A stretch of DNA of 49,348 nucleotides from Streptomyces sp. ISL-96 (GTDB lineage Bacteria; Actinomycetota; Actinomycetes; Streptomycetales; Streptomycetaceae). Both the position numbers and the translations under genes were made by a program. Below, one piece after another: positions 23,436 through 30,985 of this stretch. Under the pieces are notes generated by a model. It was not told where the DNA came from. It saw only the letters and a program-made list of their open reading frames with translations, and searched no databases. The stretch is from assembly GCF_018614035.1 (NCBI RefSeq), contig NZ_JAGGPA010000063.1:1-49348 (forward strand), read 5' to 3'. Every line of letters starts with the position of its first letter. The first letter of the stretch is position 1.

Positions 23436-24440
23436 ATGCGCATCGGACTCATCGGCACGGGACGTATCGGTTCTTTCCACGCTGACGTGCTCAGCCGCCA
23501 TCGCGAAGTGGGTGCCCTGCTCGTCGCGGACACCGATGCCGCGCGGGCCACAGCGGTCGCCGACCGGCTCGGCGCCACCGCCGCGCCCTCGGTCGAGGAA
23601 ATCTTCGCGTGGGGCGTTGACGCCGTGGTCATCGCCTCCGCCACCTCGGCGCACGCCGACCTGATCGGCCGGGCGGCGCGGGCGGGACTGCCCACCTTCT
23701 GCGAGAAGCCGATCGCCCTGGACCTGCCCGGGACGCTGGACGCGCTGAGGGAGGTCGACGCGGCCGGGACGGTGCTCCAGCTCGGCTTCATGCGCCGCTT
23801 CGACGCCGGGTACACCACGGCGCGCGAGCTCGTACGGTCAGGGAGCCTCGGCCGGCTGCACACCGTACGGGCGATGACCTCCGACCCGGCGCCGCCGCCC
23901 GCCGCGTACCTGCCGCTGTCCGGCGGGCTCTACCGGGACTGCCTGGTCCACGACTTCGACATCCTGCGCTGGGTCACCGGGCGCGAGGTCGTCGAGGTGT
24001 ACGCCGTCGGTTCCGACGCGGGGCCGGCGATGTTCCGCGAGGCGGGCGACGTCGACACGGCCGCGGCCGTCCTCACCCTGGACGACGGGACGCTCGCCAC
24101 CGCCACGGCCACGCGCTGCAACGGCTCCGGTTACGACGTACGGATGGAGCTGGCCGGCGAGCTGGACCAGGTGTCGGTGGGGCTCGACGACCGTACGCCG
24201 ATCACCTCGACCGAGCCGAAGGGGCCGCCGGCCTGCGAGCAGCCGTGGCCGGGCTTCCTGGAGCGGTTCGCCCCGGCGTACGAGGCGGAGCTGGACGCCT
24301 TCGTGCGGGTCGCGCTGGGCGAGCGGGACAACCCCTGCGACGGCAGGGAGGCCCTGCACGCGCTGCGGATCGCGGAGGCCTGCGAGAAGTCGCGCCGGGA
24401 ACGGCGGCCGGTACGGATGGATGAGATCCCCGCGTCATGA
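23436..24440 (+). CDS. Gfo/Idh/MocA-family oxidoreductase
   Basis: The 334-aa protein has an N-terminal Rossmann fold (GLIGTGRIGSFHADVL) and the family signature EKPIALDL around residue 92. The catalytic-region motif is GGLYRDCLVHDFDILRWVTG, where the Lys of EKP and the Asp/His of CLVHDFD are the usual catalytic residues. Such enzymes oxidise or reduce sugars and polyols with NAD(P); close relatives include inositol 2-dehydrogenases. It lacks a ribosome-binding site and is predicted to be translated from a leaderless mRNA. The divergent GntR gene and the sugar importer suggest that it acts on the imported compound. The specific substrate is not established. Confidence 0.88.
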   Translation: MRIGLIGTGRIGSFHADVLSRHREVGALLVADTDAARATAVADRLGATAAPSVEEIFAWGVDAVVIASATSAHADLIGRAARAGLPTFCEKPIALDLPGTLDALREVDAAGTVLQLGFMRRFDAGYTTARELVRSGSLGRLHTVRAMTSDPAPPPAAYLPLSGGLYRDCLVHDFDILRWVTGREVVEVYAVGSDAGPAMFREAGDVDTAAAVLTLDDGTLATATATRCNGSGYDVRMELAGELDQVSVGLDDRTPITSTEPKGPPACEQPWPGFLERFAPAYEAELDAFVRVALGERDNPCDGREALHALRIAEACEKSRRERRPVRMDEIPAS

Positions 24441-25291
24441 CGCTGAAGGCGGAGGACGGGGTGACGCTCTGGACGGCGAAAACCGGCGAGGGTGATCCGG
24501 TCCTCCTGTGCCACGGCGGACCCGGCCTGTGGGACACCTTTGACGACGTCGCCCGGCTGCTCGCCGACCGGGGGGCGGCCGTGTACCGCTGGGACCAGCG
24601 CGGCTGCGGGCGCTCCGAGCGGCGCGGCCCCTACTCGGTGGCCAGGTCGGTGGCCGATCTCGACGCCGTACGCGGGCACTTCGGGCTGGAGCGGGTGACG
24701 CTGCTCGGCCATTCCTGGGGCGCGCGGCTCGCACTGCACTACACGCTCGCGCATCCGGAGCGGGTGACACGGCTGGTGTACGTGTCCGGCACCGGGATCG
24801 GGCCCGACTCCGGCTGGCATCCGGAGTTCGCGGCGAAGCTGCGCGCAGCGCTCGGTGAGCGGCTGCCCCGCTGGGAGGAGCTGAGGTCCCGGGAGCGGCG
24901 TACGGAGGCGGAGGAGCGCGAGATGTGCGTACTCCAGTGGTCGGCGGACTTCGCCGGGCCGGACCGGGACCGGGCGATCGAGCTGGCCGAGCGGATGGCC
25001 ACGCCCTGGCTGTGCGTCAACCACGCGTGCAACGCGGAGATCAACGCCGAGACGAGGACGATGAGTGAGCACCAACTCCACGCCGCCTGTGGGGGGTTGA
25101 GGATGCCGGTCGTCATCGTGGACGGCGCGGAAGACATCCGGCCGCGAGACGCCGTGGACTCCCTGGAGCAGGCCCTGCCGAATGTCTCGCGGGTGACGCT
25201 CGCGGGAGCGGGCCACATGCCGTGGGCCGAGTGCCCGGCCGAGTTCGCGGCGGCGGTCGCACCCGGCCGACCTCCTGAGCTCGCCATGTAA
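24437..25291 (+). CDS. Alpha/beta hydrolase, proline-iminopeptidase-like
   Basis: The 284-aa protein has HGGPG (oxyanion loop), WDQRGCGRSE, the nucleophile elbow GHSWG, the acid in VDGAEDIRP and the base in GAGHMPW. This is the S33 (proline iminopeptidase) subgroup, though many members hydrolyse other esters or amides. The ATG overlaps the dehydrogenase stop by 4 bp, so both genes share the GntR-controlled leaderless promoter. In that context it may cleave a conjugated sugar or lactone rather than a peptide. The substrate is unknown. Confidence 0.85.
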   Translation: MTLKAEDGVTLWTAKTGEGDPVLLCHGGPGLWDTFDDVARLLADRGAAVYRWDQRGCGRSERRGPYSVARSVADLDAVRGHFGLERVTLLGHSWGARLALHYTLAHPERVTRLVYVSGTGIGPDSGWHPEFAAKLRAALGERLPRWEELRSRERRTEAEEREMCVLQWSADFAGPDRDRAIELAERMATPWLCVNHACNAEINAETRTMSEHQLHAACGGLRMPVVIVDGAEDIRPRDAVDSLEQALPNVSRVTLAGAGHMPWAECPAEFAAAVAPGRPPELAM

Positions 25292-25318
25292 AGAACCCTT
25301 GACTTCATGTCCAGGCTG

Positions 25319-25340
25319 CTTGACACTCCACAGTGTCAAG
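25319..25340. promoter_or_regulatory. Palindromic candidate operator CTTGACACT-N4-AGTGTCAAG
   Basis: Perfect 9-bp arms flank CCAC. The left arm contains TTGACA, a -35 consensus, so a bound repressor would block RNA polymerase. It lies 28 bp upstream of the membrane protein-XRE-reductase operon. The XRE protein of that operon is the natural candidate for binding. A factor-independent hairpin role for the previous gene is a possible alternative, as the right arm is followed by TTTTCC. Confidence 0.6.
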
Positions 25341-25367
25341 TTTTCCTTACATGGGGAGTGAGCGGCA

Positions 25368-25796
25368 GTGGCATTCGAAGAGAAACGGGCCTGGAGCATG
25401 GTCCTGGTCACGGTCGCGTCGTACGCGGTGTACCTGGCCGTCGTCCTCGGGCGACCCGGAGACGCGCCGCTCGCCGAGGCGCCCTATGTGCCGGCGCTGC
25501 TGTGGACGGTCGGCGCGGCGATCGCCGCGTCCATCGTGCTCCACATCGCACTGGCGACGTTCTCGCCCGAGGACGCGAAGAGCAAGGACCAGCGCGACCG
25601 GGAGATCCACCGGTTCGGTGAGCACATCGGGCAGTCGTTCGTCGTGCTCGGCGGCGTGGCCGGGCTCGCCCTGGCCATGGCTGGTCTCGACCAGTTCTGG
25701 ATCGCCAACGCGATCTACCTGGCGTTCGTCCTGTCGTCGCTCCTCGGGTCCGCGACGAAGATCGTCTCGTACCGGCTGGGCTTCCACCCGTGGTGA
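25368..25796 (+). CDS. Four-helix membrane protein, DUF2178-like
   Basis: The 142-aa protein starts at GTG 25368 with GGGGAG upstream. It has four hydrophobic segments (about residues 9-26, 42-63, 89-107 and 110-130) and a charged middle loop (SPEDAKSKDQRDREIHRFG). Small membrane proteins of this type are often encoded just before a short XRE regulator, as here, where the next gene overlaps by 4 bp. The pair may sense membrane or cofactor state, but the function is unproven. Confidence 0.75.
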   Translation: MAFEEKRAWSMVLVTVASYAVYLAVVLGRPGDAPLAEAPYVPALLWTVGAAIAASIVLHIALATFSPEDAKSKDQRDREIHRFGEHIGQSFVVLGGVAGLALAMAGLDQFWIANAIYLAFVLSSLLGSATKIVSYRLGFHPW

Positions 25797-26026
25797 AGCC
25801 GACCAGTGTCACCAACTCGATCCGGGCCCTGCGCTTCACCCATGGCGAGATGACGCAGGCCGAACTGGCCGGCCGCATCGGTGTGTCACGCCAGACCGTC
25901 ATCGCCATCGAGCAGGGCCGTTACTCGCCCTCTCTGGAGATGGCTTTCCAGATCGCCCGTGTATTCGGTGTACCGCTCGACGAAGTGTTCCAGTACCCCC
26001 AGGACGACGCGGGAGAGACCCAATGA
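25793..26026 (+). CDS. Short XRE-family regulator
   Basis: This 77-aa protein is essentially one helix-turn-helix domain (MTQAELAGRIGVSRQTVIAIEQGRYSPSLEMAF) plus a short tail, the YozG-like class of stand-alone XRE regulators. I choose GTG 25793, which overlaps the membrane protein stop by 4 bp; GTG 25790 is equally possible. It precedes the reductase gene with another 4-bp overlap, so all three are one transcript. The palindrome at 25319-25340 is its likely operator. Confidence 0.88.
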   Translation: MKPTSVTNSIRALRFTHGEMTQAELAGRIGVSRQTVIAIEQGRYSPSLEMAFQIARVFGVPLDEVFQYPQDDAGETQ

Positions 26027-26997
26027 AGGCCATCGCCCACACCACCTACGGACCGCCGTCGGTCCTGCGCCTGGAAGACATGCCCCAGCCGGTGCCCGGC
26101 AGCGGCGAGGTGCTCATACGGGTCCACGCGGCCGGCGTCGACCCAGGCGTCTGGCACCTCACGGCGGGCATGCCGTACCTGATCCGCGCCATGGGCTTCG
26201 GTCTGCGGGCGCCCAAGGACCGCGTCCGGGGCCAGGACCTCGCGGGCCGCGTGGAGGCCGTCGGCCCGGACGTGACCCGCTTCCGGCCGGGCGACGAGGT
26301 GTACGGCACCTGCGACGGGTCGTACGCCGAGTACGCGTGCGCCAAGGAGGACAACATCGCGCACAAGCCCGCCAACCTCACCTTCGAACAGGCGGCCGCC
26401 GTGCCGGTTTCGGCCGTCACCGCCCTCCAGGCCGTACGCGACGCCGGGCGGCTGCGAGCCGGGCAGCGCGTCCTCGTCATCGGCGCGGGCGGCGGGACCG
26501 GCCACTTCGCCGTACAGCTGGCCAAGGCGTTCGGAGCCCACGTCACCGGCGTCTGCAGCACCGCCAAGGCGGACCTGGTCCGCTCGGTCGGCGCCGACGA
26601 GGTCATCGACTACACCCGCGAGGACCCCACCGACGGCACCCGCCGCTACGACCTCGTCCTCGACACCGCCGGCAACCGCCCCCTCTCCCGGCTCCGCCGC
26701 GCCCTCACCCCCCGCGGCACCCTCGTCATCATCGGCGGGGAGAACGGCGGCAAGTGGATCGGCGGCAACGACCGGCAGCTGCGGGCGCTGCTGATGTCGC
26801 CGTTCAGCGGACAGCGGCTGCGCGGGCTCGCGGTCATGAACCTGCACCACAGCGACCTCGAAGTCCTCACGGAGTTCATCGAGGCCGGCTCGGTCACACC
26901 CGTCATCGACCGGAGCTACCCGCTGGCCGATGTCCCCGAGGCCGTAGATCACCTGATGAAGGGTCACGTGCGGGGCAAGATCGTCGTCCAGATGTAA
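26023..26997 (+). CDS. NAD(P)-dependent zinc-free alcohol dehydrogenase/quinone reductase
   Basis: The 324-aa protein is of the medium-chain dehydrogenase family: an N-terminal GroES-like domain (VRGQDLAGRVEAVGPDVTRFRPGDEVYG) and a Rossmann fold with VIGAGGGTGHFAVQLAKAFG. The structural-zinc cysteines are absent, as in quinone oxidoreductases. It probably reduces quinones, enones or similar electrophiles with NADPH. It is the last gene of the membrane protein-XRE operon, which suggests stress-responsive expression. The substrate is unknown. Confidence 0.88.
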   Translation: MKAIAHTTYGPPSVLRLEDMPQPVPGSGEVLIRVHAAGVDPGVWHLTAGMPYLIRAMGFGLRAPKDRVRGQDLAGRVEAVGPDVTRFRPGDEVYGTCDGSYAEYACAKEDNIAHKPANLTFEQAAAVPVSAVTALQAVRDAGRLRAGQRVLVIGAGGGTGHFAVQLAKAFGAHVTGVCSTAKADLVRSVGADEVIDYTREDPTDGTRRYDLVLDTAGNRPLSRLRRALTPRGTLVIIGGENGGKWIGGNDRQLRALLMSPFSGQRLRGLAVMNLHHSDLEVLTEFIEAGSVTPVIDRSYPLADVPEAVDHLMKGHVRGKIVVQM

Positions 26998-27002
26998 GGG
27001 CG

Positions 27003-27219
27003 GCCGGAGCCGCGAGGTCGCAGCGGCACACCGCCTGCCGGTGTCCGCCGTGCACCACGACGGCGCGGGCGATCAGCGTGGCGCCTGTCGCGGGGCGTAC
27101 GTACTGGATGGAGAAGCCGCCGGTGGGCACGGCGGGGCCGAGCGCCGCGCCGCCCGCGAAGGTGAGGGCGTTGTCGGCGGCGTACGCCAGGACTCCCCCG
27201 TGCAGGAAGCCGTTCCGCT
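27003..27219 (-). pseudogene. PaaI-type thioesterase fragment
   Basis: The minus strand encodes NGFLHGGVLAYAADNAL, then AVPTGGFSIQYVRPATG and VVHGGHRQAVCRCDL. This is the core of a hotdog-fold PaaI thioesterase: HGG near the active site, and the SIQYVRPA strand. The N-terminal 50 or so residues are missing; homology starts only a few bases from the EamA gene stop. The C-terminus loses similarity near 27015. Too little remains to form the fold, so this is a relic trimmed at both ends. Confidence 0.6.
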
Positions 27220-27223
27220 ATGC

Positions 27224-28210
27224 CTACGCCCCCGCCGCGCGCCGCCCCCACGTCGTGCCGGCCAGTACCAGTACGCCGCCCAAGAGGCCCACCGCGCCAA
27301 GCCGTTCGCCGCCGATCGCGATGCCGGCCGCCGCCGCCCACAGCGGCTCCGTGCCGAGGAGGAGGCTGACGCGGGACGGGGAGGTTCGGCGTACCGCCCA
27401 CATCTGCACGAAGAAGGCGAAGAGTGTGCAGAAGAGGGAGAGGAAGATGAGGCCCGCCCACTCGCGCGGCCCGAAGCCCGCCGCGACCGTCCAAGGGGCG
27501 GGGCCCGTGCCGGGAGCCGCTGCCAGGACCGCGAACACCGCCACCGCGCCGCCCAGTTGGACCGTCGTGAGCGACAGCGCGTCCGCGCCCTGGACCGACT
27601 CGGTCCGGGCCATCGCGAGCACATGCGCGGTACGGGCGAGGGCCGCCAGCAGCATCAGCAGGTCACCGAGCGAGGGAGTCGTGAAACCGCCTCCCTGGGT
27701 CAGCAGCACCACTCCGGCGACCGAAAGACCCGCGGCGCCCACGAAGGCACGGGACGGCACGGTCCGCGTCACCGCCGCCTCGGCGAGCGGCGTGAAGATC
27801 ATGGTGAGGCTGATGATGAGCCCGGCGTTGGTCGCCGAGGTGTGCACGACGCCGTACGTCTCCAGCAGGAAGATCACGCTCAGTACGAGCCCCAGCGCCC
27901 CCGCGCCGCGCCACTGGGCGGCGTTCAGTGCGCGCAGCTTGCGCCATCCGACGACGGCCAGGACGGGCAGCACTATGGCGAAGCGCAGGACCAGCACCGG
28001 CACCACGGTCTGCGCCGTGGTGATGTCCTTGGCCGCGAGATAGCTCGCGCCCCAGACGACGGCGACCAGCAGGACGGGCAGGTCGGTGAGCCAGGCCGTC
28101 CGGCCAGGCGGCACGAGTGCGGATACGGGTACGGCGGTCGGCGGTGATGCGGTGGCCACGGGCTCGGTCTCCCCCGGGAAGGGTGGTGTGGAGACTTCGG
28201 CGGCTCGCAC
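27224..28210 (-). CDS. EamA-family DMT transporter
   Basis: The 328-aa protein has ten hydrophobic helices in two EamA halves (VWGASYLAAKDITTAQ in the first and LFAFFVQMWAVRRTSPSRVSLLLGTEPLWA in the second). This is the pattern of drug/metabolite exporters such as RhaT or YdcZ relatives. Its first 40 residues are low-complexity, and a downstream start is possible. It stands alone on the minus strand; the substrate is unknown. Its 3' end abuts the thioesterase relic. Confidence 0.85.
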   Translation of the reverse strand: MRAAEVSTPPFPGETEPVATASPPTAVPVSALVPPGRTAWLTDLPVLLVAVVWGASYLAAKDITTAQTVVPVLVLRFAIVLPVLAVVGWRKLRALNAAQWRGAGALGLVLSVIFLLETYGVVHTSATNAGLIISLTMIFTPLAEAAVTRTVPSRAFVGAAGLSVAGVVLLTQGGGFTTPSLGDLLMLLAALARTAHVLAMARTESVQGADALSLTTVQLGGAVAVFAVLAAAPGTGPAPWTVAAGFGPREWAGLIFLSLFCTLFAFFVQMWAVRRTSPSRVSLLLGTEPLWAAAAGIAIGGERLGAVGLLGGVLVLAGTTWGRRAAGA

Positions 28211-28240
28211 GCGGAGTGATCACCGTACCCGCGGCGCCCC

Positions 28241-28858
28241 TCACTGGTCGAGCGCAAAAGTGCCGTACTCCGGCCTGCCCACGGGCCGGTAGGTGTGGAT
28301 GGCGATCCCCTTCTCGGTGGTGCTGCTGTCGGCCAGTTCGAAGCGGGTCGGCAGGCCGCCCTCGGCGAACAGCCGCCGTCCCGCGCCCAGGACCACGGGG
28401 AAGGTCAACAGGTTGTACTCGTCGATGAGGTCGTGCCGCATCAGGGTCTGCGCGAGCGCCCCGCTGCCGTGGATCTGGAGCTCACGGCCGGGCTGCTTCT
28501 TCAGCCGTGAGACCTCTTCCACGACGTCGCCGGAGATGACGGTGGAGTTGTTCCAGTCGGCCTTGTCCATCGTCGTGGAGACGACGTACTTCGGGAGCGT
28601 GTTGAGGGGGCCCGCGACCGGGTCGTTCTCGTCGGTCACCTTCGGCCAGTAGCTCGCGAAGATCTCGTACGTACGCCTGCCGAGCAAGAACGCGTCGACC
28701 CGGCCGAACACCCGGTCGACGAAACGGCCCATGCCTTCGTCGGCGAAGGGCACCACCCAGCCGCCCTGCTGGAAGCCGCCGCTGGTGTCCTCCTCCGTGC
28801 CGCCGGGTGCCTGCATGACGCCGTCGAGCGTGAGGAACGTGGTGAGCGTGATCTTCAT
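28241..28858 (-). CDS. Dihydrofolate reductase-like (RibD C-terminal) protein
   Basis: The 205-aa protein shows the RibD C-terminal/DHFR fold: LTTFLTLDGVMQAPGG at the start, DAFLLGRRTYEIFASYW for NADPH binding, IHGSGALAQTLMRHDLIDEY and PVVLGAGRRLF. Stand-alone members are common in Streptomyces and have no agreed function; some act as reductases on small molecules. It is monocistronic and divergent from the SDR gene at 29026. Confidence 0.88.
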   Translation of the reverse strand: MKITLTTFLTLDGVMQAPGGTEEDTSGGFQQGGWVVPFADEGMGRFVDRVFGRVDAFLLGRRTYEIFASYWPKVTDENDPVAGPLNTLPKYVVSTTMDKADWNNSTVISGDVVEEVSRLKKQPGRELQIHGSGALAQTLMRHDLIDEYNLLTFPVVLGAGRRLFAEGGLPTRFELADSSTTEKGIAIHTYRPVGRPEYGTFALDQ

Positions 28859-29025
28859 GGTCCGAAGCCCTTCTCCGTAAGTGTCACCAGCTCTGACTCC
28901 ACGCTTCCACGGAACTCATCGGTCGACCCGGACACGGCGTCCGTTTGCCGCCAGCGCCACCCGCCCGCCACCAGCTTTCCTTGAATCCGCAACCATTCGT
29001 GGGAATCTGAGGAAGAGGCAGCGAC

Positions 29026-29766
29026 ATGGCTTCACTGAACGGCAAGACGGCCCTGGTCACCGGCGGCAGCCGGGGCATCGGCGCGGCGATCGCGCTGCGG
29101 CTCGCGCAGGACGGCGCGGATGTGGCCCTCACGTACGTGCGGGGCGAGACGGCCGCCCAGGAGATCGTCCAGAAGATCGAGTCGATGGGCCGCCGCGGGC
29201 TCGCGCTGCGCGCCGACGCCGCGGACCCGGCCGCGGTCACCGCCGTCGTCGGCCAGGCCGCCGACGAACTCGGCCGGCTCGACATCCTGGTCAACAACGC
29301 GGGGGTCGGCGTACTCGGCCCGATCGAGACTCTCACCCTCGCGGACGTCGACCAGGTGCTGGCCGTCAACGTACGGGCGGTCTTCCTCGCCTCGCAGGCC
29401 GCTGCCGCCAGGATGGAACGCGGCGGCCGGATCATCTCCACCGGCAGCTGCATGGCCCAGCGCGTGCCGGGCCCCGGCGGAGCGCTCTACGCGACGAGCA
29501 AGGCCGCGCTCATCGGGCTGAACAAGGCCCTGGCACGGGAGCTGGGCAGCCGGGGTATCACAGCCAACCTCGTCCACCCGGGCCCGATCGACACGGACAT
29601 GAACCCGGCGGACGGTCCGTACGCCGCGTCGCAGAGCGAGTTGACGGCCCTCGGCCGGTTCGGCACCCCGGACGAAGTCGCGTCGGCGGTCGCGTTCCTG
29701 GCGAGCGACGAGGCCGCGTACATGACGGGGTCCGAGGTGGTGGTGGACGGCGGCCACGCGGCGTAA
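29026..29766 (+). CDS. Short-chain dehydrogenase/reductase
   Basis: The 246-aa protein has TGGSRGIG (cofactor loop), NNAGVG, the catalytic STGSC...YATSK tetrad segment, and the C-terminal GSEVVVDGGHAA. It is a classical SDR of the FabG-like type. The ATG follows GGAAGAGG. It is monocistronic, ending at a bidirectional hairpin. The substrate cannot be inferred; 3-oxoacyl, sugar or xenobiotic carbonyls are all possible. Confidence 0.9.
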   Translation: MASLNGKTALVTGGSRGIGAAIALRLAQDGADVALTYVRGETAAQEIVQKIESMGRRGLALRADAADPAAVTAVVGQAADELGRLDILVNNAGVGVLGPIETLTLADVDQVLAVNVRAVFLASQAAAARMERGGRIISTGSCMAQRVPGPGGALYATSKAALIGLNKALARELGSRGITANLVHPGPIDTDMNPADGPYAASQSELTALGRFGTPDEVASAVAFLASDEAAYMTGSEVVVDGGHAA

Positions 29767-29784
29767 ATGGGGAAGGAAAAACAA

Positions 29785-29822
29785 CGGAGTGCATCGGGGC
29801 CGTCGCGTCCCGATGCACTCCG
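29785..29822. terminator. Bidirectional hairpin terminator between SDR and allantoicase
   Basis: Perfect 14-bp arms CGGAGTGCATCGGG and CCCGATGCACTCCG surround a 10-nt loop. On the minus strand the stem is followed by TTGTTTTTCC, a good U-rich tract for ending the allantoicase transcript. On the plus strand it ends the SDR gene, 18 bp after its stop. Confidence 0.85.
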
Positions 29823-29862
29823 CGTCATTGTTCCCGCCGTGGCGTCAGTCGCCTCAGGCCCG

Positions 29863-30984
29863 TCAGCCGCCCAGTTCCTGGTGGCGGGCCGCCAGGCGCG
29901 ACGCGCCCGTCTCCGTCAGCGAGCCGAAGAGGCGCAGGCGGGAGATGCCGCCGTCCGGGAAGATGTCCATCCGGACCTCGGTCGCGGCCGGGACCGCGTC
30001 CAGCAGGAAGCGGTGGTTCGTGTCGGGCTGGAGCCGGGTACGGGGCAGGATCTCGGTCCAGTCGGCGTCGGCTCCGTCACGCACCGAAAGCGCCGCCCAG
30101 CCCGCCGAGTTGCCCTTGAGGTACGCCGTGTCGATCTCGACCGCGCGGATCTCGGCCTGCTCGACCAGGTGGTAGTGGATCCAGTCGTTGCCCTTGTCGC
30201 GGCGACGGCGCGTCTCCCAGCCGTCGTCCATCTTGTGCGAGCGGCCCGGCTGAATGGTGTTGGTGGCCGGCGAGTAGAAGCGGTCGGACGCGTCCTCGAC
30301 CCGGCCGCCGTTCTCCAGGGCGACGAGGTCGAACGTACCGAGCCTCTCCAGCCACGCCGGGTCCGGCGCGACCTCGCCGTACACGCGCAGGCGCGCGATG
30401 CCGCCGTCGGGGTGCTGGTTGATCCGCAGGTGGGTGAAGCGCTGCTCGACATCGACGGCGAAGCCGTTGGCCGCGTGGCCGCCGACTGCCGTACGGGGTA
30501 CGAGGGTTACCCACTTCACGTCGCCGGAGAGGAGGTCGTCGGGCGAGGGAGAGCCGGGCACCGACGCCGCCTCGACCGATACCGCCTGCGGGTAGTTGCC
30601 CCGGAAGTGCGCGGTGTCGATGACGATTCCGCGTACGACGCCGGGTGCGCCCAGGCGTACGAGCGCCCAGTCGTGATCCTCGTCGGTCGGGTGCGGCTGC
30701 TGGGCGCTGACGCCACGGCGGCGGCGGGTCTCCCAGCCGTCCATGATCTTGCCCTTGTGGCCGAAGTGCTCCGGGTCGAACTCCGCCGCCCCCGGCCGCA
30801 GCATGTTCTCGCGCTCGGCGAAGAACTCGTCGTTGGCGGCGATCACGCCCGCGCCGATCCGCCGGTCGGCGAGGTCCGCGAAGTGCGTGAAGGGGAAGTC
30901 GGCGGTGCGGTAGTCGGCGTACGGGTCGCCGCCGCCGTAGGGGTTCGCGTCACCGGTGAAGGAAGGGGTCGCCACGTCAGACAC
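29863..30984 (-). CDS. alc: Allantoicase
   Basis: The 373-aa protein consists of two related jelly-roll modules (GKIMDGWETRRRR and HKMDDGWETRRRRD), as in known allantoicases. The conserved DGWETRRRR appears in both. The enzyme hydrolyses allantoate to ureidoglycolate and urea in purine catabolism. The ATG lies 1 bp after the allantoinase stop, so the two form an operon for consecutive steps. Ureidoglycolate then yields glyoxylate, the substrate of the malate synthase encoded at 38604. Length and motifs match the family. Confidence 0.93.
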   Translation of the reverse strand: MSDVATPSFTGDANPYGGGDPYADYRTADFPFTHFADLADRRIGAGVIAANDEFFAERENMLRPGAAEFDPEHFGHKGKIMDGWETRRRRGVSAQQPHPTDEDHDWALVRLGAPGVVRGIVIDTAHFRGNYPQAVSVEAASVPGSPSPDDLLSGDVKWVTLVPRTAVGGHAANGFAVDVEQRFTHLRINQHPDGGIARLRVYGEVAPDPAWLERLGTFDLVALENGGRVEDASDRFYSPATNTIQPGRSHKMDDGWETRRRRDKGNDWIHYHLVEQAEIRAVEIDTAYLKGNSAGWAALSVRDGADADWTEILPRTRLQPDTNHRFLLDAVPAATEVRMDIFPDGGISRLRLFGSLTETGASRLAARHQELGG

Positions 30985-30985
30985 G

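Noticed and set aside
25881..28043. 720-codon plus-strand frame spanning three genes
   Set aside because: Arg/Pro/His low-complexity product that crosses the MDR gene, a relic and the EamA gene; it is an out-of-frame artefact.
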